A stretch of 63,697 nt of DNA, from positions 1 through 63,697 of IMG/VR virus record IMGVR_UViG_3300017613_001772, one strand, 5' to 3'. How positions within the stretch are numbered: the first letter of the stretch is position 1; the number at the start of each line of letters is the position of its first letter. Source of the stretch: a virus. Position numbers and translations under genes: made by a program. Shown one piece after another: positions 25,597 to 35,758 of the stretch. Under the pieces are notes generated by a model that was not told where the DNA came from, searched no databases, and saw only the letters and a list, made by a program, of their open reading frames with translations.

Positions 25597-27833
25597 TATA
25601 CCCTATCTCTTCTATAAACATCATCTGTTGTTGGGCTTCCGCCAGCATCATATAAGTTAAATCTAATGAGTTCCGTAATATTATCTGGTTTATAGCAAAT
25701 CAATTGATTTGCAACAAGCACATGTTTACCACTTTCAAGATCGCTAATAAATTGTAAATCTACATTTAATCCAGAAATAGTAGATAATATATTATCTTCA
25801 GATAAAGTCACTTCTGTTCCGGTAGCTACATCATAATCTGTTAGAGATAAATCCATTTGTAAATTAATTGTATCCTGACTAACTGCTTTATTATCTATTG
25901 TAACACTGCCGCTCGAATTATCTGTTACGACTCCAGCTACACCATACAACCTTACCGTACCTCCAGTACCATTTACAACAACAGGTCCTGTTACTGCTGA
26001 AATTTGTGTTATACTACTGCCACTACTAGTAATTGTAACTGCCCGACATATACCTCTAATTTCGGCATTTCCTCCACCCGTAGTAATTGTTTGACCTCCA
26101 CCTGTAACTACTTCAACTGTCATAGTACAATCACTATCAAGCGTGATATTTGTACCGCCTGACCATCTTCTGATATTTATACCTGTAGTATCCCCTAAAC
26201 CACTGAAATCAAACACAGGGGTTCCTGCCCCAGGTACTAAACTATAACAGTCTATAAACACATACTCGCCAGAACTACCTGCCGTAAATTGTCCATCATT
26301 GTTTCCAATACCGCATTCTATAAACGTACCAGCCGGTATAGTAGTTTCTCCAATTTTACAATCATGAAAATGGGGCGCATTTAAGGCAAGTCCAGAACCA
26401 GTAACGTTTGCTCCATAAAAAGTACTTTCACTTATAGACTCATCAGATAAATTTAAATCCCAATCATTTCCTTTAAATAATTGATTTTCTTGTGCTTGAA
26501 TAAACTCTATACTTGAACCATTTACTATAATAAATTTGTTTAATCCTACTGCTGTAGATAATGTATTAGCTGCTACCATTGTGCTAACCGGATTATCTCC
26601 AGTTCCATCTACGAATGGAGTAGTGTTCGTATTAGATGCATTAGTATCAATCCAAATAGCGCCATCAGAATAACCGACTGTTTGCCCAAGATTTTGTGCC
26701 TGAGCTGTTAGAGAATCTATATATAATCGCTGGTTAGACCCAGTTGAATCAAATCTCAAGTAAACTTTGCCTGCATATGTTCCTGTGCCCGTATGTGCTG
26801 ATAAAAGAGTTACATCTACAGTAATATCATTTGCAGTACCTTGTCCATCTATTGTATATCTATTATCCCAGTCTCCTGTAGTAAAATTATAAGCTTTAAC
26901 TACACAATCATCATTGCGACCTCTTAAATACCCAGTAAATACTACCTTGACACAGCTTCGTCCAGGACCTACTTCAAATTGATAAATCACATCAATCTCA
27001 TTTGTGTCATCGTCAAAGTAATGATAATTATCATCATCGGCATAAGTACTAACATATGTTCCTGTTGTTTGTATTCCTATAAATGGTGCAAGTGGGGTAA
27101 ATACGGGCGCACCCGCTATGACTCCATCCACATTATCATCTGTAGCTATAAAATTCAAAGCAGCCCCTGTACCGCTACCTATTCCATCAATTTTTGAATT
27201 TGTCACCTCAAGATCAGCCGCAGTAGCAACCTCTGCTCCATAAGTGCCTGATATTGTGTGATCTATTAAAAGTTTATTCCACACAGCTGATGATATTTCA
27301 TCTGCATCGATTGAAATACCAGAAATAGAAATTGAACCTAAATCATCAACTTTAGCTACTTCTTTTCCAAATGTTGCGGGCGTGACATGATCAGCAACGT
27401 CCTCATCCCAAACTCTATCTGCTATATCAAGTTTGTCTTGAGGAGTTACACCTGAACCAGAGACCACAGTGATTAAGCCCGCTGAGTTAGTTGATATAAT
27501 TTGAACTTGATTTTGAACTAAAATATTATTTGCAACATCAAAAACGTTATTATTAGATCCTTCTAAAATTACTGTATATTGGCCATCTTCAAACTCCACA
27601 CTATATGGTGCAAGAATTTCTACTGTTCGTGCAAAAGTAGTTCCCGCTACAGTTACTTCTGTATTGTGAATATGAGTTTTTAAAAATCCCATACCTTCTA
27701 TACTAGCTTCTATAGCTTTTAAATCTAACCTGAATTGATTGGTATCAAAAGTATATATAGTTCCACTAACCAAAGTCAAATATGATTGTGGCACAGAAAT
27801 AACGCTTGTAATCCAATCTATAGAAATAGCCAT
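25596..27833 (-). CDS. Large virion adhesin / tail-fibre-like protein, 745 aa
   Basis: The N-terminal about 130 residues (ISIDWITSVISVPQSYL, then NTEVTVAGTTFARTVEI and FEDGQYTVILEGSNNN) form a conserved-looking anchor. After a linker come segments rich in Ser, Thr, Gly and Asn with repeated short strands and a parallel-beta-helix feel (about residues 400-650), typical of fibre or spike shafts. It is one of four large beta-rich proteins in a row after the capsid gene. Receptor binding is likely but not shown. Confidence 0.6.
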   Translation of the reverse strand: MAISIDWITSVISVPQSYLTLVSGTIYTFDTNQFRLDLKAIEASIEGMGFLKTHIHNTEVTVAGTTFARTVEILAPYSVEFEDGQYTVILEGSNNNVFDVANNILVQNQVQIISTNSAGLITVVSGSGVTPQDKLDIADRVWDEDVADHVTPATFGKEVAKVDDLGSISISGISIDADEISSAVWNKLLIDHTISGTYGAEVATAADLEVTNSKIDGIGSGTGAALNFIATDDNVDGVIAGAPVFTPLAPFIGIQTTGTYVSTYADDDNYHYFDDDTNEIDVIYQFEVGPGRSCVKVVFTGYLRGRNDDCVVKAYNFTTGDWDNRYTIDGQGTANDITVDVTLLSAHTGTGTYAGKVYLRFDSTGSNQRLYIDSLTAQAQNLGQTVGYSDGAIWIDTNASNTNTTPFVDGTGDNPVSTMVAANTLSTAVGLNKFIIVNGSSIEFIQAQENQLFKGNDWDLNLSDESISESTFYGANVTGSGLALNAPHFHDCKIGETTIPAGTFIECGIGNNDGQFTAGSSGEYVFIDCYSLVPGAGTPVFDFSGLGDTTGINIRRWSGGTNITLDSDCTMTVEVVTGGGQTITTGGGNAEIRGICRAVTITSSGSSITQISAVTGPVVVNGTGGTVRLYGVAGVVTDNSSGSVTIDNKAVSQDTINLQMDLSLTDYDVATGTEVTLSEDNILSTISGLNVDLQFISDLESGKHVLVANQLICYKPDNITELIRFNLYDAGGSPTTDDVYRRDRV

Positions 27834-28057
27834 TAACTGCCTCCGCTATATAATTTTTGCTGTACACTAGATAATTGTAGTCTCAAGTTTTCAATAGTAG
27901 AATCTTGTTCTCTAAGTCGGCCTTCTAGTAATATTACCTTATCTTCTAATTCCTTTACTAATTTTCTGGTTTCATTAGTAAATGCTACTGTTGCCTTTAC
28001 ATTATTAGTAGTTACTTCCTCAAATGCTTGCCTTAATTCTATTTCTCCTGCTTCCAT
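27833..28057 (-). CDS. Coiled-coil protein, 74 aa
   Basis: Almost wholly coiled coil: heptads run through KLVKELEDKVILLEGRLRE and on to the C-terminal Gly-Gly-Ser. It overlaps the adhesin gene by 1 nt and may be a trimerisation or chaperone part for the neighbouring fibres. Confidence 0.55.
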   Translation of the reverse strand: MEAGEIELRQAFEEVTTNNVKATVAFTNETRKLVKELEDKVILLEGRLREQDSTIENLRLQLSSVQQKLYSGGS

Positions 28058-28059
28058 TT

Positions 28060-30582
28060 TTATTCATCCTCGATTAATAATATTACTCCTGTATACCCAG
28101 TAGCACTTATAGTTGCAGATAAATTTCCCTGTGAATATAGAGTTCCTGCAGTAGCAGATCTAGCTATTCCTAGCATAGGCTGGTCTGATGTATATCTATG
28201 ATTAAATGTTGCTTCTCCAGAACCATCTGTTGCATCAGATAAAAGAGTAGCAGTAGCCTTAATTGTTCCAGTAGCTGGACTATCTGGGGTACCGCTAACA
28301 GTATAAGTATATGTATCTACATCTGTAACAGTAATCTCATATGTACCATTATACTCTTTTTGAGTAGCTCCTTTTATAAATATTTTTAGTCCAGTACGCA
28401 TTCCGTGTGCGGTATGAGTCACAGTTGCAGTAGAACCAGATCTAACTATTGTTATAGATTCTTCGAAAGGCATGTCTCCTCCAGATGCTGCTCTTATGCG
28501 TACTCGCGCACCCGATACTACTGATGCATCTGAAGCATTTTTTACTGTTATTGTCACAGCTGGAGCATTTATTATTGTTACGTTTCCTCTTAAGGGAGAA
28601 AATATTTTATCAGAATCCAGTTCTGATCCATCCTCTAATACCCATGTAAGAGTTCCAGTACCTCTCCATTCTAGCTGTGCTGTAGTTCTGCTATCAAAAG
28701 TAATACCACTAGCAATCAATTCTAGATCTCCATCTCCAGTCGGAGCTTCAATTCTAATCCCTAACGGCCAATCTTCCACTTCAGAACCACTAAGCTGTGT
28801 ATTTAAATCTGCTTGCATATTAGCTTCAGTATCAGTAGAAATAGTATATTTAGATAATGCTCCCCTTCTAAATAATTTATCACGAATTTCTGTTGTGGGA
28901 TCCAATGCTCCTGCACTACCGCCTTGTGAATTATCGCTCCATGTAACCCAATGAGAATACGTGCAATCTTCTTGTCCTGCATAAGAAATATCTGTGGTGC
29001 CTGTCTCGAGGTTATTGTCAGGATCAGCCCAAACTACGTTTCCTGAATGTGTATCAAAAATTCCGAGCGTCATTGGATTACCATCAGTAACAGTTTGCTC
29101 TTCCCCGTCTAAAAATAATAAAAATTCTTTCGTAGTTTCGAGATGTGTATACCTCATACAAATGTGGTAAGGTCTATTTGGAGTCAGTCGAACATCGGCT
29201 ACAGCTTGTACGTTATCTCTAGTACCGGCGGTATCAGCCAATTGAGCAAGGAGTACATTTCCTATTCCCACTACAAATGCTAGATTCTGTATCTGGCCCC
29301 CTTCTTTCCAGACACACCCCAGAGATTGTTGTACTCCGCCGAGCTGTATCCAGCCAGCGACCGTTCTTTCCTGTGATGAAATAGTAACGTTCATATTCGG
29401 ACTATCGGCTATTTCTCTTGCTTCTGTTACGGCATCTACTTTCCAAGCATAGTCACTATCTTCAGCAATAACGGTTCCAGAAGCTGTAAAAGCTCCATAA
29501 TCCGAAGCATGATCACTTGTGCCCATATCTAATTGAGGACCAGTATTGCCAGTATCTGTGTAAGAATTATCGAGTTTCCAATAATGATCTGGTTTTAACT
29601 TACCTATAATCTCAACATATTCAAGGAATCCCACGTCGCAAGCAAATGCTGCACTTTTTTCGGCAGAATCATTAGTGACTACCATATACACAGTAGTTTT
29701 ATCGCCAAGAGAACCCTGTACAGTATCTATAGTAATAGATGTGGCAGACCAGGTATCAATTGTCTGGACAGTTTTGATTGTTCCAGAAAGGTCAGACCAA
29801 AACTCTACTTTACCACTTCCCTGAGAAGCTTCAAATCCCGTTCCGGTTACGACCAACCCTGTGGCGCCCCAAGTAAATTCTTCGGTTGTATTAAAATCTG
29901 TTACACGAACATTCTGTACTTCCATGATTGCAAAAGTATAGCAATGATATTCTGCCGTCGTCGTCGGGGTACCTGAGTGAGTCCATGCACCAGGAGTTTC
30001 AGTTCCTGCTGAAATTCCAGATTTAGTTGCACCAAATTGGTCAGTATGGTCAAAGTCGGTTCCGGATCTTGACACAGTCACCTCTGCTCTTAGTGTATAC
30101 CCACTTGGCACACCTGTAGTGTCAATGTCATCATGAGTAGCACATTGAACAACTAAGGCCAAGGAATTATCAGCAGCACAACCAATGGCAGTATTAGTAG
30201 GATTTATAGTATCATTTCCTGCAAGAAACTTCCATTCAAAAGGGGTGACAGTATCTACACCACTAAAAGTAAATATCATGCCATTCATAGGCTCAGATAA
30301 ACCATGAGTAAATGTAGGATTCGATTCACTGCCATCATGAAATTTCCAATAGATTGCTGTTTCTCTATCTCTGCCCTGTGTACTTCGAGCATAATGCAAT
30401 TGTATCCAATCATTCCCACCACCACCATCATCGTCCCAAGTCCCGGCACTGGTATTTTCAGACTCATAACATACTGCAATCATCAAGTCTCCACTACCGG
30501 CTCCTCCTGGAATAGTTAGAGTTATTGATGTTCGAACTGCGGTGTAACTTGTAGCACCATTACCTGTTATAGCGATAGCCAT
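28060..30582 (-). CDS. LamG/concanavalin-like multidomain adhesin, 840 aa
   Basis: Domain order by eye: an N-terminal jelly-roll-like domain (about 1-220), an IPT/Ig-like unit (about 225-310, FNTTEEFTWGATGLVVTG), a LamG-like lectin domain (about 325-560, DHYWKLDNSYTD through REIADSPN), beta linkers and a C-terminal domain ending TGYTGVILLIEDE. The C-terminal unit is shared with the next adhesin, whose end reads GLTETILLIPDE. Probably glycan-binding fibres on the virion. Confidence 0.65.
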   Translation of the reverse strand: MAIAITGNGATSYTAVRTSITLTIPGGAGSGDLMIAVCYESENTSAGTWDDDGGGGNDWIQLHYARSTQGRDRETAIYWKFHDGSESNPTFTHGLSEPMNGMIFTFSGVDTVTPFEWKFLAGNDTINPTNTAIGCAADNSLALVVQCATHDDIDTTGVPSGYTLRAEVTVSRSGTDFDHTDQFGATKSGISAGTETPGAWTHSGTPTTTAEYHCYTFAIMEVQNVRVTDFNTTEEFTWGATGLVVTGTGFEASQGSGKVEFWSDLSGTIKTVQTIDTWSATSITIDTVQGSLGDKTTVYMVVTNDSAEKSAAFACDVGFLEYVEIIGKLKPDHYWKLDNSYTDTGNTGPQLDMGTSDHASDYGAFTASGTVIAEDSDYAWKVDAVTEAREIADSPNMNVTISSQERTVAGWIQLGGVQQSLGCVWKEGGQIQNLAFVVGIGNVLLAQLADTAGTRDNVQAVADVRLTPNRPYHICMRYTHLETTKEFLLFLDGEEQTVTDGNPMTLGIFDTHSGNVVWADPDNNLETGTTDISYAGQEDCTYSHWVTWSDNSQGGSAGALDPTTEIRDKLFRRGALSKYTISTDTEANMQADLNTQLSGSEVEDWPLGIRIEAPTGDGDLELIASGITFDSRTTAQLEWRGTGTLTWVLEDGSELDSDKIFSPLRGNVTIINAPAVTITVKNASDASVVSGARVRIRAASGGDMPFEESITIVRSGSTATVTHTAHGMRTGLKIFIKGATQKEYNGTYEITVTDVDTYTYTVSGTPDSPATGTIKATATLLSDATDGSGEATFNHRYTSDQPMLGIARSATAGTLYSQGNLSATISATGYTGVILLIEDE

Positions 30583-30860
30583 TAGAAATCCAATCCTGTT
30601 TGCTTACGAATAAACTTTTCAATATCAGGGTATTCTTCTGATTTAGGAAATGCTTCTAGCACTTCTTTTAAAATTGTTCCTAGTTGTTCATATTTTATAA
30701 ATCTAGAATCTCGTTGTATATTTGCTGCTTCTCCATATTTTTCTATACACCAATTTTGTTGAGTTTTCCCAGTATCTATATTTATCATAGCTTCATAAAA
30801 TTCTCTGATTAAAGAAGCTTCTAATAAATACTCGCTAATTTTTCTTTCTAAATCTTTCAT
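30582..30860 (-). CDS. Hypothetical helical protein, 92 aa
   Basis: A small alpha-helical protein between two adhesin genes, sharing a 1-nt overlap with the 840-aa adhesin gene. It could be an assembly chaperone for the fibres. No family recognised. Confidence 0.45.
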   Translation of the reverse strand: MKDLERKISEYLLEASLIREFYEAMINIDTGKTQQNWCIEKYGEAANIQRDSRFIKYEQLGTILKEVLEAFPKSEEYPDIEKFIRKQTGLDF

Positions 30861-30862
30861 GA

Positions 30863-32149
30863 TTATTCGTCTGGAATTAATAATATAGTTTCAGTCAGAC
30901 CAGCACTAGTTATAGGTCCATTAATATTTCCTTGCTGGAAGTAAGTAGAAGATGTTCCTTGTCTTACATACCCAACAATAGATTGATCTGTAATATAATC
31001 ATAACTAGTCGTAATTATTCCTGAAACATTAGTAATGTCATTTAAAATTTCAGTTTCTCCTACTCCACTAATATAAACTCTTGCCCCCTCAACCGCTGAA
31101 AAATCACTCAAGTTAAGTGCGGTGATAGTTATTGTAGTTCTTGTTTTTAATACTATACTTCCGCCAAAGGGCGCAGAAGTTATTGAACAATTTGATCCAT
31201 TTATATTGATCAAAGTTAAAGTATCGGATGTTCCAGTGTATTGAATATGAATTGAAGCTAAAGAATTGAATGTTATATTATCGATTTCAAGTTCGAAGTC
31301 TCCACCACCTGAAACAGCCTCAATTTCTAAACATAATGGAGCATCTGCTCTTTCAGTTGCTGAATACGCATCTAATGCAGTTTGCATTGCAGCCTCTGTA
31401 CCAGTTGATATAGTTATGTCAGGTAAAGCTCCTTTTTCAAATAAAGTTTCCCTTACTTCATTCTCTGTAAGTACTGCATCAGCTTCATCCCATGTAGCCC
31501 ATTCATTCCATTTTCCGTTAGTACAAGCATTTAACTGAATTAAATCTCCACCAATACCCACTGTTCCAGGAATACCTCCTACAGGATCGCCAAATTCAAC
31601 AACAGATCTCACATTAAGGTCGGCCGTATCAGGCTGCCTGTCAGATGGTTCTGCATCTGTCATTTCTACACCATCTACGTAAAATCTTACTTCATTACCA
31701 TATCCATTGCCTTCAAAAATACCACATAGATGATATGCTCTATTCGGCTGCATAACCGGCCCAAATACCTGAAGATCAAAATTTGTCGGCTCTACACATT
31801 CAAACATTACATTATTACCATACGCCATTACAAACTGAAAACAAGTTGCATTCGTTCCTTCGCCATAAATTCGTTTTGGCGGAGGCTGTATAGCAGTATT
31901 CATAAACCACCCAGCCACAGCTTTCCGTGACTGGGCACTGCTTATGCCAGACGTTGTCGGAATTGTTATCCGATCGTCTGTTGTAGCATTTGTTTCTGCA
32001 CAATTTGTAACATCCCTACAAATACCGGCACTAGTATATATTATAGACGTAGCAGTTCCGTTTACGGAACCAACTTGATCTAATGCGTCTCCATCAAAGT
32101 CCCATCTGTGATCGGGATTTAATGTGTCTATATCTGTACCATAAGCCAT
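30863..32149 (-). CDS. LamG-domain adhesin, 428 aa
   Basis: The N-terminal DHRWDFDGDALDQVG begins a LamG/concanavalin-like domain (to about residue 240) with YHLCGIFEGNGYGNEVRFYVDG as its core strands. A C-terminal Ig-like unit ends in GLTETILLIPDE. It is a shorter paralogue of the 840-aa adhesin, lacking its N-terminal domains. Coupled by a 1-nt overlap to the upstream structural gene. Confidence 0.65.
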   Translation of the reverse strand: MAYGTDIDTLNPDHRWDFDGDALDQVGSVNGTATSIIYTSAGICRDVTNCAETNATTDDRITIPTTSGISSAQSRKAVAGWFMNTAIQPPPKRIYGEGTNATCFQFVMAYGNNVMFECVEPTNFDLQVFGPVMQPNRAYHLCGIFEGNGYGNEVRFYVDGVEMTDAEPSDRQPDTADLNVRSVVEFGDPVGGIPGTVGIGGDLIQLNACTNGKWNEWATWDEADAVLTENEVRETLFEKGALPDITISTGTEAAMQTALDAYSATERADAPLCLEIEAVSGGGDFELEIDNITFNSLASIHIQYTGTSDTLTLININGSNCSITSAPFGGSIVLKTRTTITITALNLSDFSAVEGARVYISGVGETEILNDITNVSGIITTSYDYITDQSIVGYVRQGTSSTYFQQGNINGPITSAGLTETILLIPDE

Positions 32150-33876
32150 TATGCATCAGTAGTCCTAATAGCAGTAATAGTCTGTGCTGATGAAGTCTGT
32201 GACCAAGATGAAATGAACTGCTTGATCGGTGAAGCATCACCATCTCGAACTATAACAACTAATTGTCTTGTTCCAGACTGCACACTCGTAAATGTTGCAG
32301 TTGAACTGCCAGCTAATTCATCTATGTAAGCAATATATACATCATTAGATACTGCTGCCTCATTTCCTTGAAAATCCTCATTACCATCAGTTGTATCAAT
32401 TGTAAATGTGCTCGTTGACCAACTTGAATAATGCAACCTTCTCTCAAATCCATTATCATCAGTTACTCTAATATATCCACTAGAAGGAGTATCCGCAGGA
32501 ATTGCTTCTGATACTTCTACTTCTGTTTCATTATCTGCATCAAGGATAGTTGCTAATGATAGCTGATCTTTTGTAATTGCTGGATCACCGTTTGTGTCCG
32601 TACTTGAACCATTCCAAGGAGCTACAAGAACTCTGTCTTGTCCACTTTCAAGTCCTGCAACTGTATTTTCAACATAGTTAGGTGGTGTAATTACATTATT
32701 TCCTAAATCAGTTACTTTATCATTAGATGTTAGGTCAAGCACTTCTATACCTAAACCATAAGCACCAATAATCGCACTACCGGTAGAAGCTCCGCAGAAA
32801 GGTTTAGAAATTGATCTTTCTGTGTTTGGTGATCCTAAAACCGTTGCTGTTGCACTACTAGTTGTACCAGTTATAGTAAGTGAACTAGGAACTACGCCAC
32901 TAAGTAGCTGCATCCATAGGGTAGTCGAAGCTGAGCCGGTGTTATTATCTACTGCAAACAGTTGTCCTACACCTGCGGTAGCACCTGCTCCCCAAGTTAA
33001 TTCTTCTGCTCCTGCCCAAGTACCTGTGCCACTATCAATTGCTACTTGATGAGTTATGCCTCTGAATAGTTCACCGTTCAAGCCATATATGCTTTCAGTG
33101 GTGCCATCTGTGGTTAACCATTTCATTCTTTCATAAAACTGGTTAATAGTATAAGAATCTCTGTCCCATTCTGAGTAATAGTACTCATCTGTAGTATCAT
33201 TATTTACATCAAGTCCTACATAGTTTTCTGTAACATTTGTAATTCCTGACCAAGTTGATACTACTCCGGATACAGTTTCATTATTCAAGTCATTAGAATC
33301 GGTTAACGCAAGGACGTTGTTACCACGTGAAGTTCCATTAATTGAGAATTCTGAATAGGTATAACCAAATCTACGACATGTACCAATTAGTCTACGACCA
33401 TCAATATCTGCTCCACTATCTCTTGTTTTAATCATGAACCTGTGTGAAATACCAGCAGTTTCATCCGGGTTCAAGCCAGCGCCACCGTAATTCCACCAAT
33501 CATCTGCTAAAACGGCACCATCTTGTATTAATTGTATTTGTACGTCACTATTTCCAAAGTTTACTATTCCGTCCCATATTTCATCTCCGCCATCTTGAAT
33601 AATAGAACCATCATATAAATGCTCCGCTTCTGTGGCAGTTATATTATAACCATTTATAAGCGTTATAATGTTGTCCGTTGATCGTCTTGAGGGATCAGTA
33701 TTTGTAATATCAAGCTCATCATCACCTGTCGCTACAGCATCATCCGCTAGTCCTTGCAACCATCTATGGAACTGAATAACAGTTGCGTATGTAGGGGATG
33801 AAGAATGATCGCCTCCAATATATCGGATGTTCCCTGATGACCTGGTAACTTCCCAATCGCCAGCTACTATAGCCAT
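32149..33876 (-). CDS. Putative tail fibre/virion structural protein, 575 aa
   Basis: A beta-rich, Thr/Ser/Asp-rich protein starting MAIVAGDWEVTRSSGNIRYIG. It is first in the transcription unit driven by a consensus promoter at 33936-33964 and has a good Shine-Dalgarno site (CGGAGAT). Phage structural proteins with this type of N-terminus occur next to fibre genes. The exact role is not known. Confidence 0.55.
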   Translation of the reverse strand: MAIVAGDWEVTRSSGNIRYIGGDHSSSPTYATVIQFHRWLQGLADDAVATGDDELDITNTDPSRRSTDNIITLINGYNITATEAEHLYDGSIIQDGGDEIWDGIVNFGNSDVQIQLIQDGAVLADDWWNYGGAGLNPDETAGISHRFMIKTRDSGADIDGRRLIGTCRRFGYTYSEFSINGTSRGNNVLALTDSNDLNNETVSGVVSTWSGITNVTENYVGLDVNNDTTDEYYYSEWDRDSYTINQFYERMKWLTTDGTTESIYGLNGELFRGITHQVAIDSGTGTWAGAEELTWGAGATAGVGQLFAVDNNTGSASTTLWMQLLSGVVPSSLTITGTTSSATATVLGSPNTERSISKPFCGASTGSAIIGAYGLGIEVLDLTSNDKVTDLGNNVITPPNYVENTVAGLESGQDRVLVAPWNGSSTDTNGDPAITKDQLSLATILDADNETEVEVSEAIPADTPSSGYIRVTDDNGFERRLHYSSWSTSTFTIDTTDGNEDFQGNEAAVSNDVYIAYIDELAGSSTATFTSVQSGTRQLVVIVRDGDASPIKQFISSWSQTSSAQTITAIRTTDA

Positions 33877-33935
33877 TTAATTATCTCCGTTTAATGTACA
33901 TTAATTTGTATAAATTAAGAATATTCTATTAATTG

Positions 33936-33964
33936 AATATAGTTATATTTGTCTTTATTGTCAA
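33936..33964 (-). promoter_or_regulatory. Sigma-70-type promoter for the adhesin-tail operon
   Basis: On the minus strand: TTGACA, 17-nt spacer, TATATT. It lies just downstream of the capsid gene terminator and about 60 nt before the 575-aa gene. Restarting transcription here separates capsid from tail expression. Confidence 0.8.
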
Positions 33965-33973
33965 GATAGATAC

Positions 33974-33998
33974 AAAAAAGGCCGGTCTATGCCGGCCC
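33974..33998 (-). terminator. Terminator after the major capsid gene
   Basis: Reading leftward: GGCCGG-CATAGA-CCGGCC, then TTTTTT. It ends the head-gene transcript 24-48 nt after the capsid stop codon and lies next to the promoter for the following operon. Confidence 0.88.
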
Positions 33999-34021
33999 GA
34001 AATATCTTATATTTCTACAGA

Positions 34022-34942
34022 TTAGCTAAGAGTCAATTTAGCGCAAGATTTGGTATTACCAATTCCCATGCCAATAGTTTCATAAGCTGCCCATGAAATG
34101 ATATTCTTTTTCTTTTCAATCCAGAATTTAGTATCATTCAGAATATAGAAGTTTCCGAAGAACTCCTGTGCAGTGAATGCATAGATAGTATTTTCTAACA
34201 AGTCTGTCTTGTTAGAAACGATCAATCTACGACCAAATAATGTTGAATATGAATACCCATTAACATGAGTTTCTGAACCAACTGCATCACCAGCTGTAGT
34301 TGCATCATATAAGAACAGTCTATTGAACATTGTAGCATCCATAAGGATAACTTCTGTTCTCAGTCTGTTGCCATCAAGCGTATCGAAAAGTGATTTAAGA
34401 TCGTTCTTTACGATCGATCCTACTTCACCACTAGTTGCATAAAGACCAGACACTGCTGTCTGATTTCCTGCTGCTACTTCGATAGTGATAGCTGAATTAA
34501 CTTGTGATAAAAATGCAGTATCTTCTGTCTCCTGAATATCCAATACAGAGTTTTTCTCGATAACCTCAGTTAAAGGCATATCATAAGCTAAAAGCTCTTC
34601 TTCTGTTTTCTGGAAGTCTTCACTTGATACGAAGAAGAATGGGATTTCATATCTTTCGCCCATTACATAGTTATTTGTGGGATTACCACGGAAGTTGACG
34701 ATCATCGCTTTAGATTCAGGTTCGATGTCAACTATTTTAACCATACCATCATGGTTTACAGATCTCTGTAGATCCATTTTTGTTACGTACTCAGGTTGTA
34801 CTATCTTTCTTGCGAAAGAAACCTCACGTAGTTTCTGTCTAATAAAGGCAGAACCCTCTTGTGCAACTTTTTCAAGCCCTTCAGGAGAGTTCAGCTTCTG
34901 GATAAACAGTTCGTTTATCGTGCTGGCACTGATATTTTCCAT
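34022..34942 (-). CDS. Major capsid protein (HK97 fold)
   Basis: 306 aa. The N-terminal helix region (LREVSFARKIVQPEYVTKMD) and the P-domain/A-domain order fit an HK97-type shell protein of large myoviruses; LDGNRLRTEVILMDATMFNRL and FGRRLIVSNKTDLLENTIYAF are typical capsid core strands. It is last in the head operon (protease, scaffold-like proteins, decoration, capsid) and is followed by a strong terminator. Confidence 0.82.
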   Translation of the reverse strand: MENISASTINELFIQKLNSPEGLEKVAQEGSAFIRQKLREVSFARKIVQPEYVTKMDLQRSVNHDGMVKIVDIEPESKAMIVNFRGNPTNNYVMGERYEIPFFFVSSEDFQKTEEELLAYDMPLTEVIEKNSVLDIQETEDTAFLSQVNSAITIEVAAGNQTAVSGLYATSGEVGSIVKNDLKSLFDTLDGNRLRTEVILMDATMFNRLFLYDATTAGDAVGSETHVNGYSYSTLFGRRLIVSNKTDLLENTIYAFTAQEFFGNFYILNDTKFWIEKKKNIISWAAYETIGMGIGNTKSCAKLTLS

Positions 34943-34956
34943 GCTATAACCCTCCG

Positions 34957-35385
34957 TTATGCGGTTACGAATTCAATTGCTGTGAATCCTTGACCAAGAT
35001 AAGTTGTTGAGTGTGATGGTTTTGTGCAATAAGCTACTACAACGGCGTCGCCTGCAGAAGTTATTGACAATTTACCAGTTGCATCCACAAACAGTGGTGC
35101 ACCTGCTGTCGGTGATCCTACAAATTGATCTGTTACGCCACGTAATTTACCGTAGATAACTGTAACATTTCCAGTAGAAGCGATATCTGGAGAGAAACCA
35201 GCACTACCGTCTCTATTAGATTCTGACCAAATTGGGAACGCGAGATCTCCTGCAGTAGGTATACCGCAGTCATCATCTCCGCCAGGAGAAACCCAAGTGC
35301 CCGTAACACCAGAAGCTAGAATCCACGTGTCATACGCAAGATCCATTCTGGTTGCTAGGTTTAAGCTACTTAGTATTTGAAGCAT
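34957..35385 (-). CDS. Capsid decoration/cement protein, 142 aa
   Basis: A small Gly/Ala/Thr-rich beta protein (GAPLFVDATGKLSITSAGDAV) directly upstream of the capsid gene. Beta-rich proteins of this kind with an SITSAGDAV-type strand are common as capsid cement. It has a GGAGGAA site before its ATG. Confidence 0.65.
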   Translation of the reverse strand: MLQILSSLNLATRMDLAYDTWILASGVTGTWVSPGGDDDCGIPTAGDLAFPIWSESNRDGSAGFSPDIASTGNVTVIYGKLRGVTDQFVGSPTAGAPLFVDATGKLSITSAGDAVVVAYCTKPSHSTTYLGQGFTAIEFVTA

Positions 35386-35416
35386 TTACTTCTTCCTCCA
35401 ATTAATATGTACCCAT

Positions 35417-35755
35417 TTAGAGTACATCTGATAATAAATAACGAGTCAACGGGTCTAACGTATCGTCGTCTTGTATGCGTGAACTAAGGGTGCCGAATTT
35501 AGTATTACCCTCATGTGCATTGAATTCAATGGCTTTCTCCATTAAATTTAATTCTTCCATAGTTTTTGATGCAAATTTTTCAATAGAAGACTCTAGTTCT
35601 TCGACAGGAATAGAACCCAACTTGAAAAGTCGGAACGCAAGTTCATGTGCCTTATTTTTAGTTTCAAGCTCTGCCGTTTTTTCAAGAATCTCTTCCTGTA
35701 ATTGAACAATAGCATCTGCGGCTAATTTTTGTAATTCAGCATCCATTAGATTCAA
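35417..35755 (-). CDS. Hypothetical head-region protein, 112 aa
   Basis: A helical protein with coiled-coil-like heptads (EILEKTAELETKNKAHELAF). Between the scaffold-like genes and the capsid genes, so it may be a scaffold or core part. Family unknown. Confidence 0.5.
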   Translation of the reverse strand: MNLMDAELQKLAADAIVQLQEEILEKTAELETKNKAHELAFRLFKLGSIPVEELESSIEKFASKTMEELNLMEKAIEFNAHEGNTKFGTLSSRIQDDDTLDPLTRYLLSDVL

Positions 35756-35758
35756 TTT

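Noticed and set aside
28472-28954. Plus-strand reading frame opposite the LamG adhesin
   Set aside because: It is antisense to a clear gene, has no ribosome site or motif, and its composition mirrors the opposite strand.
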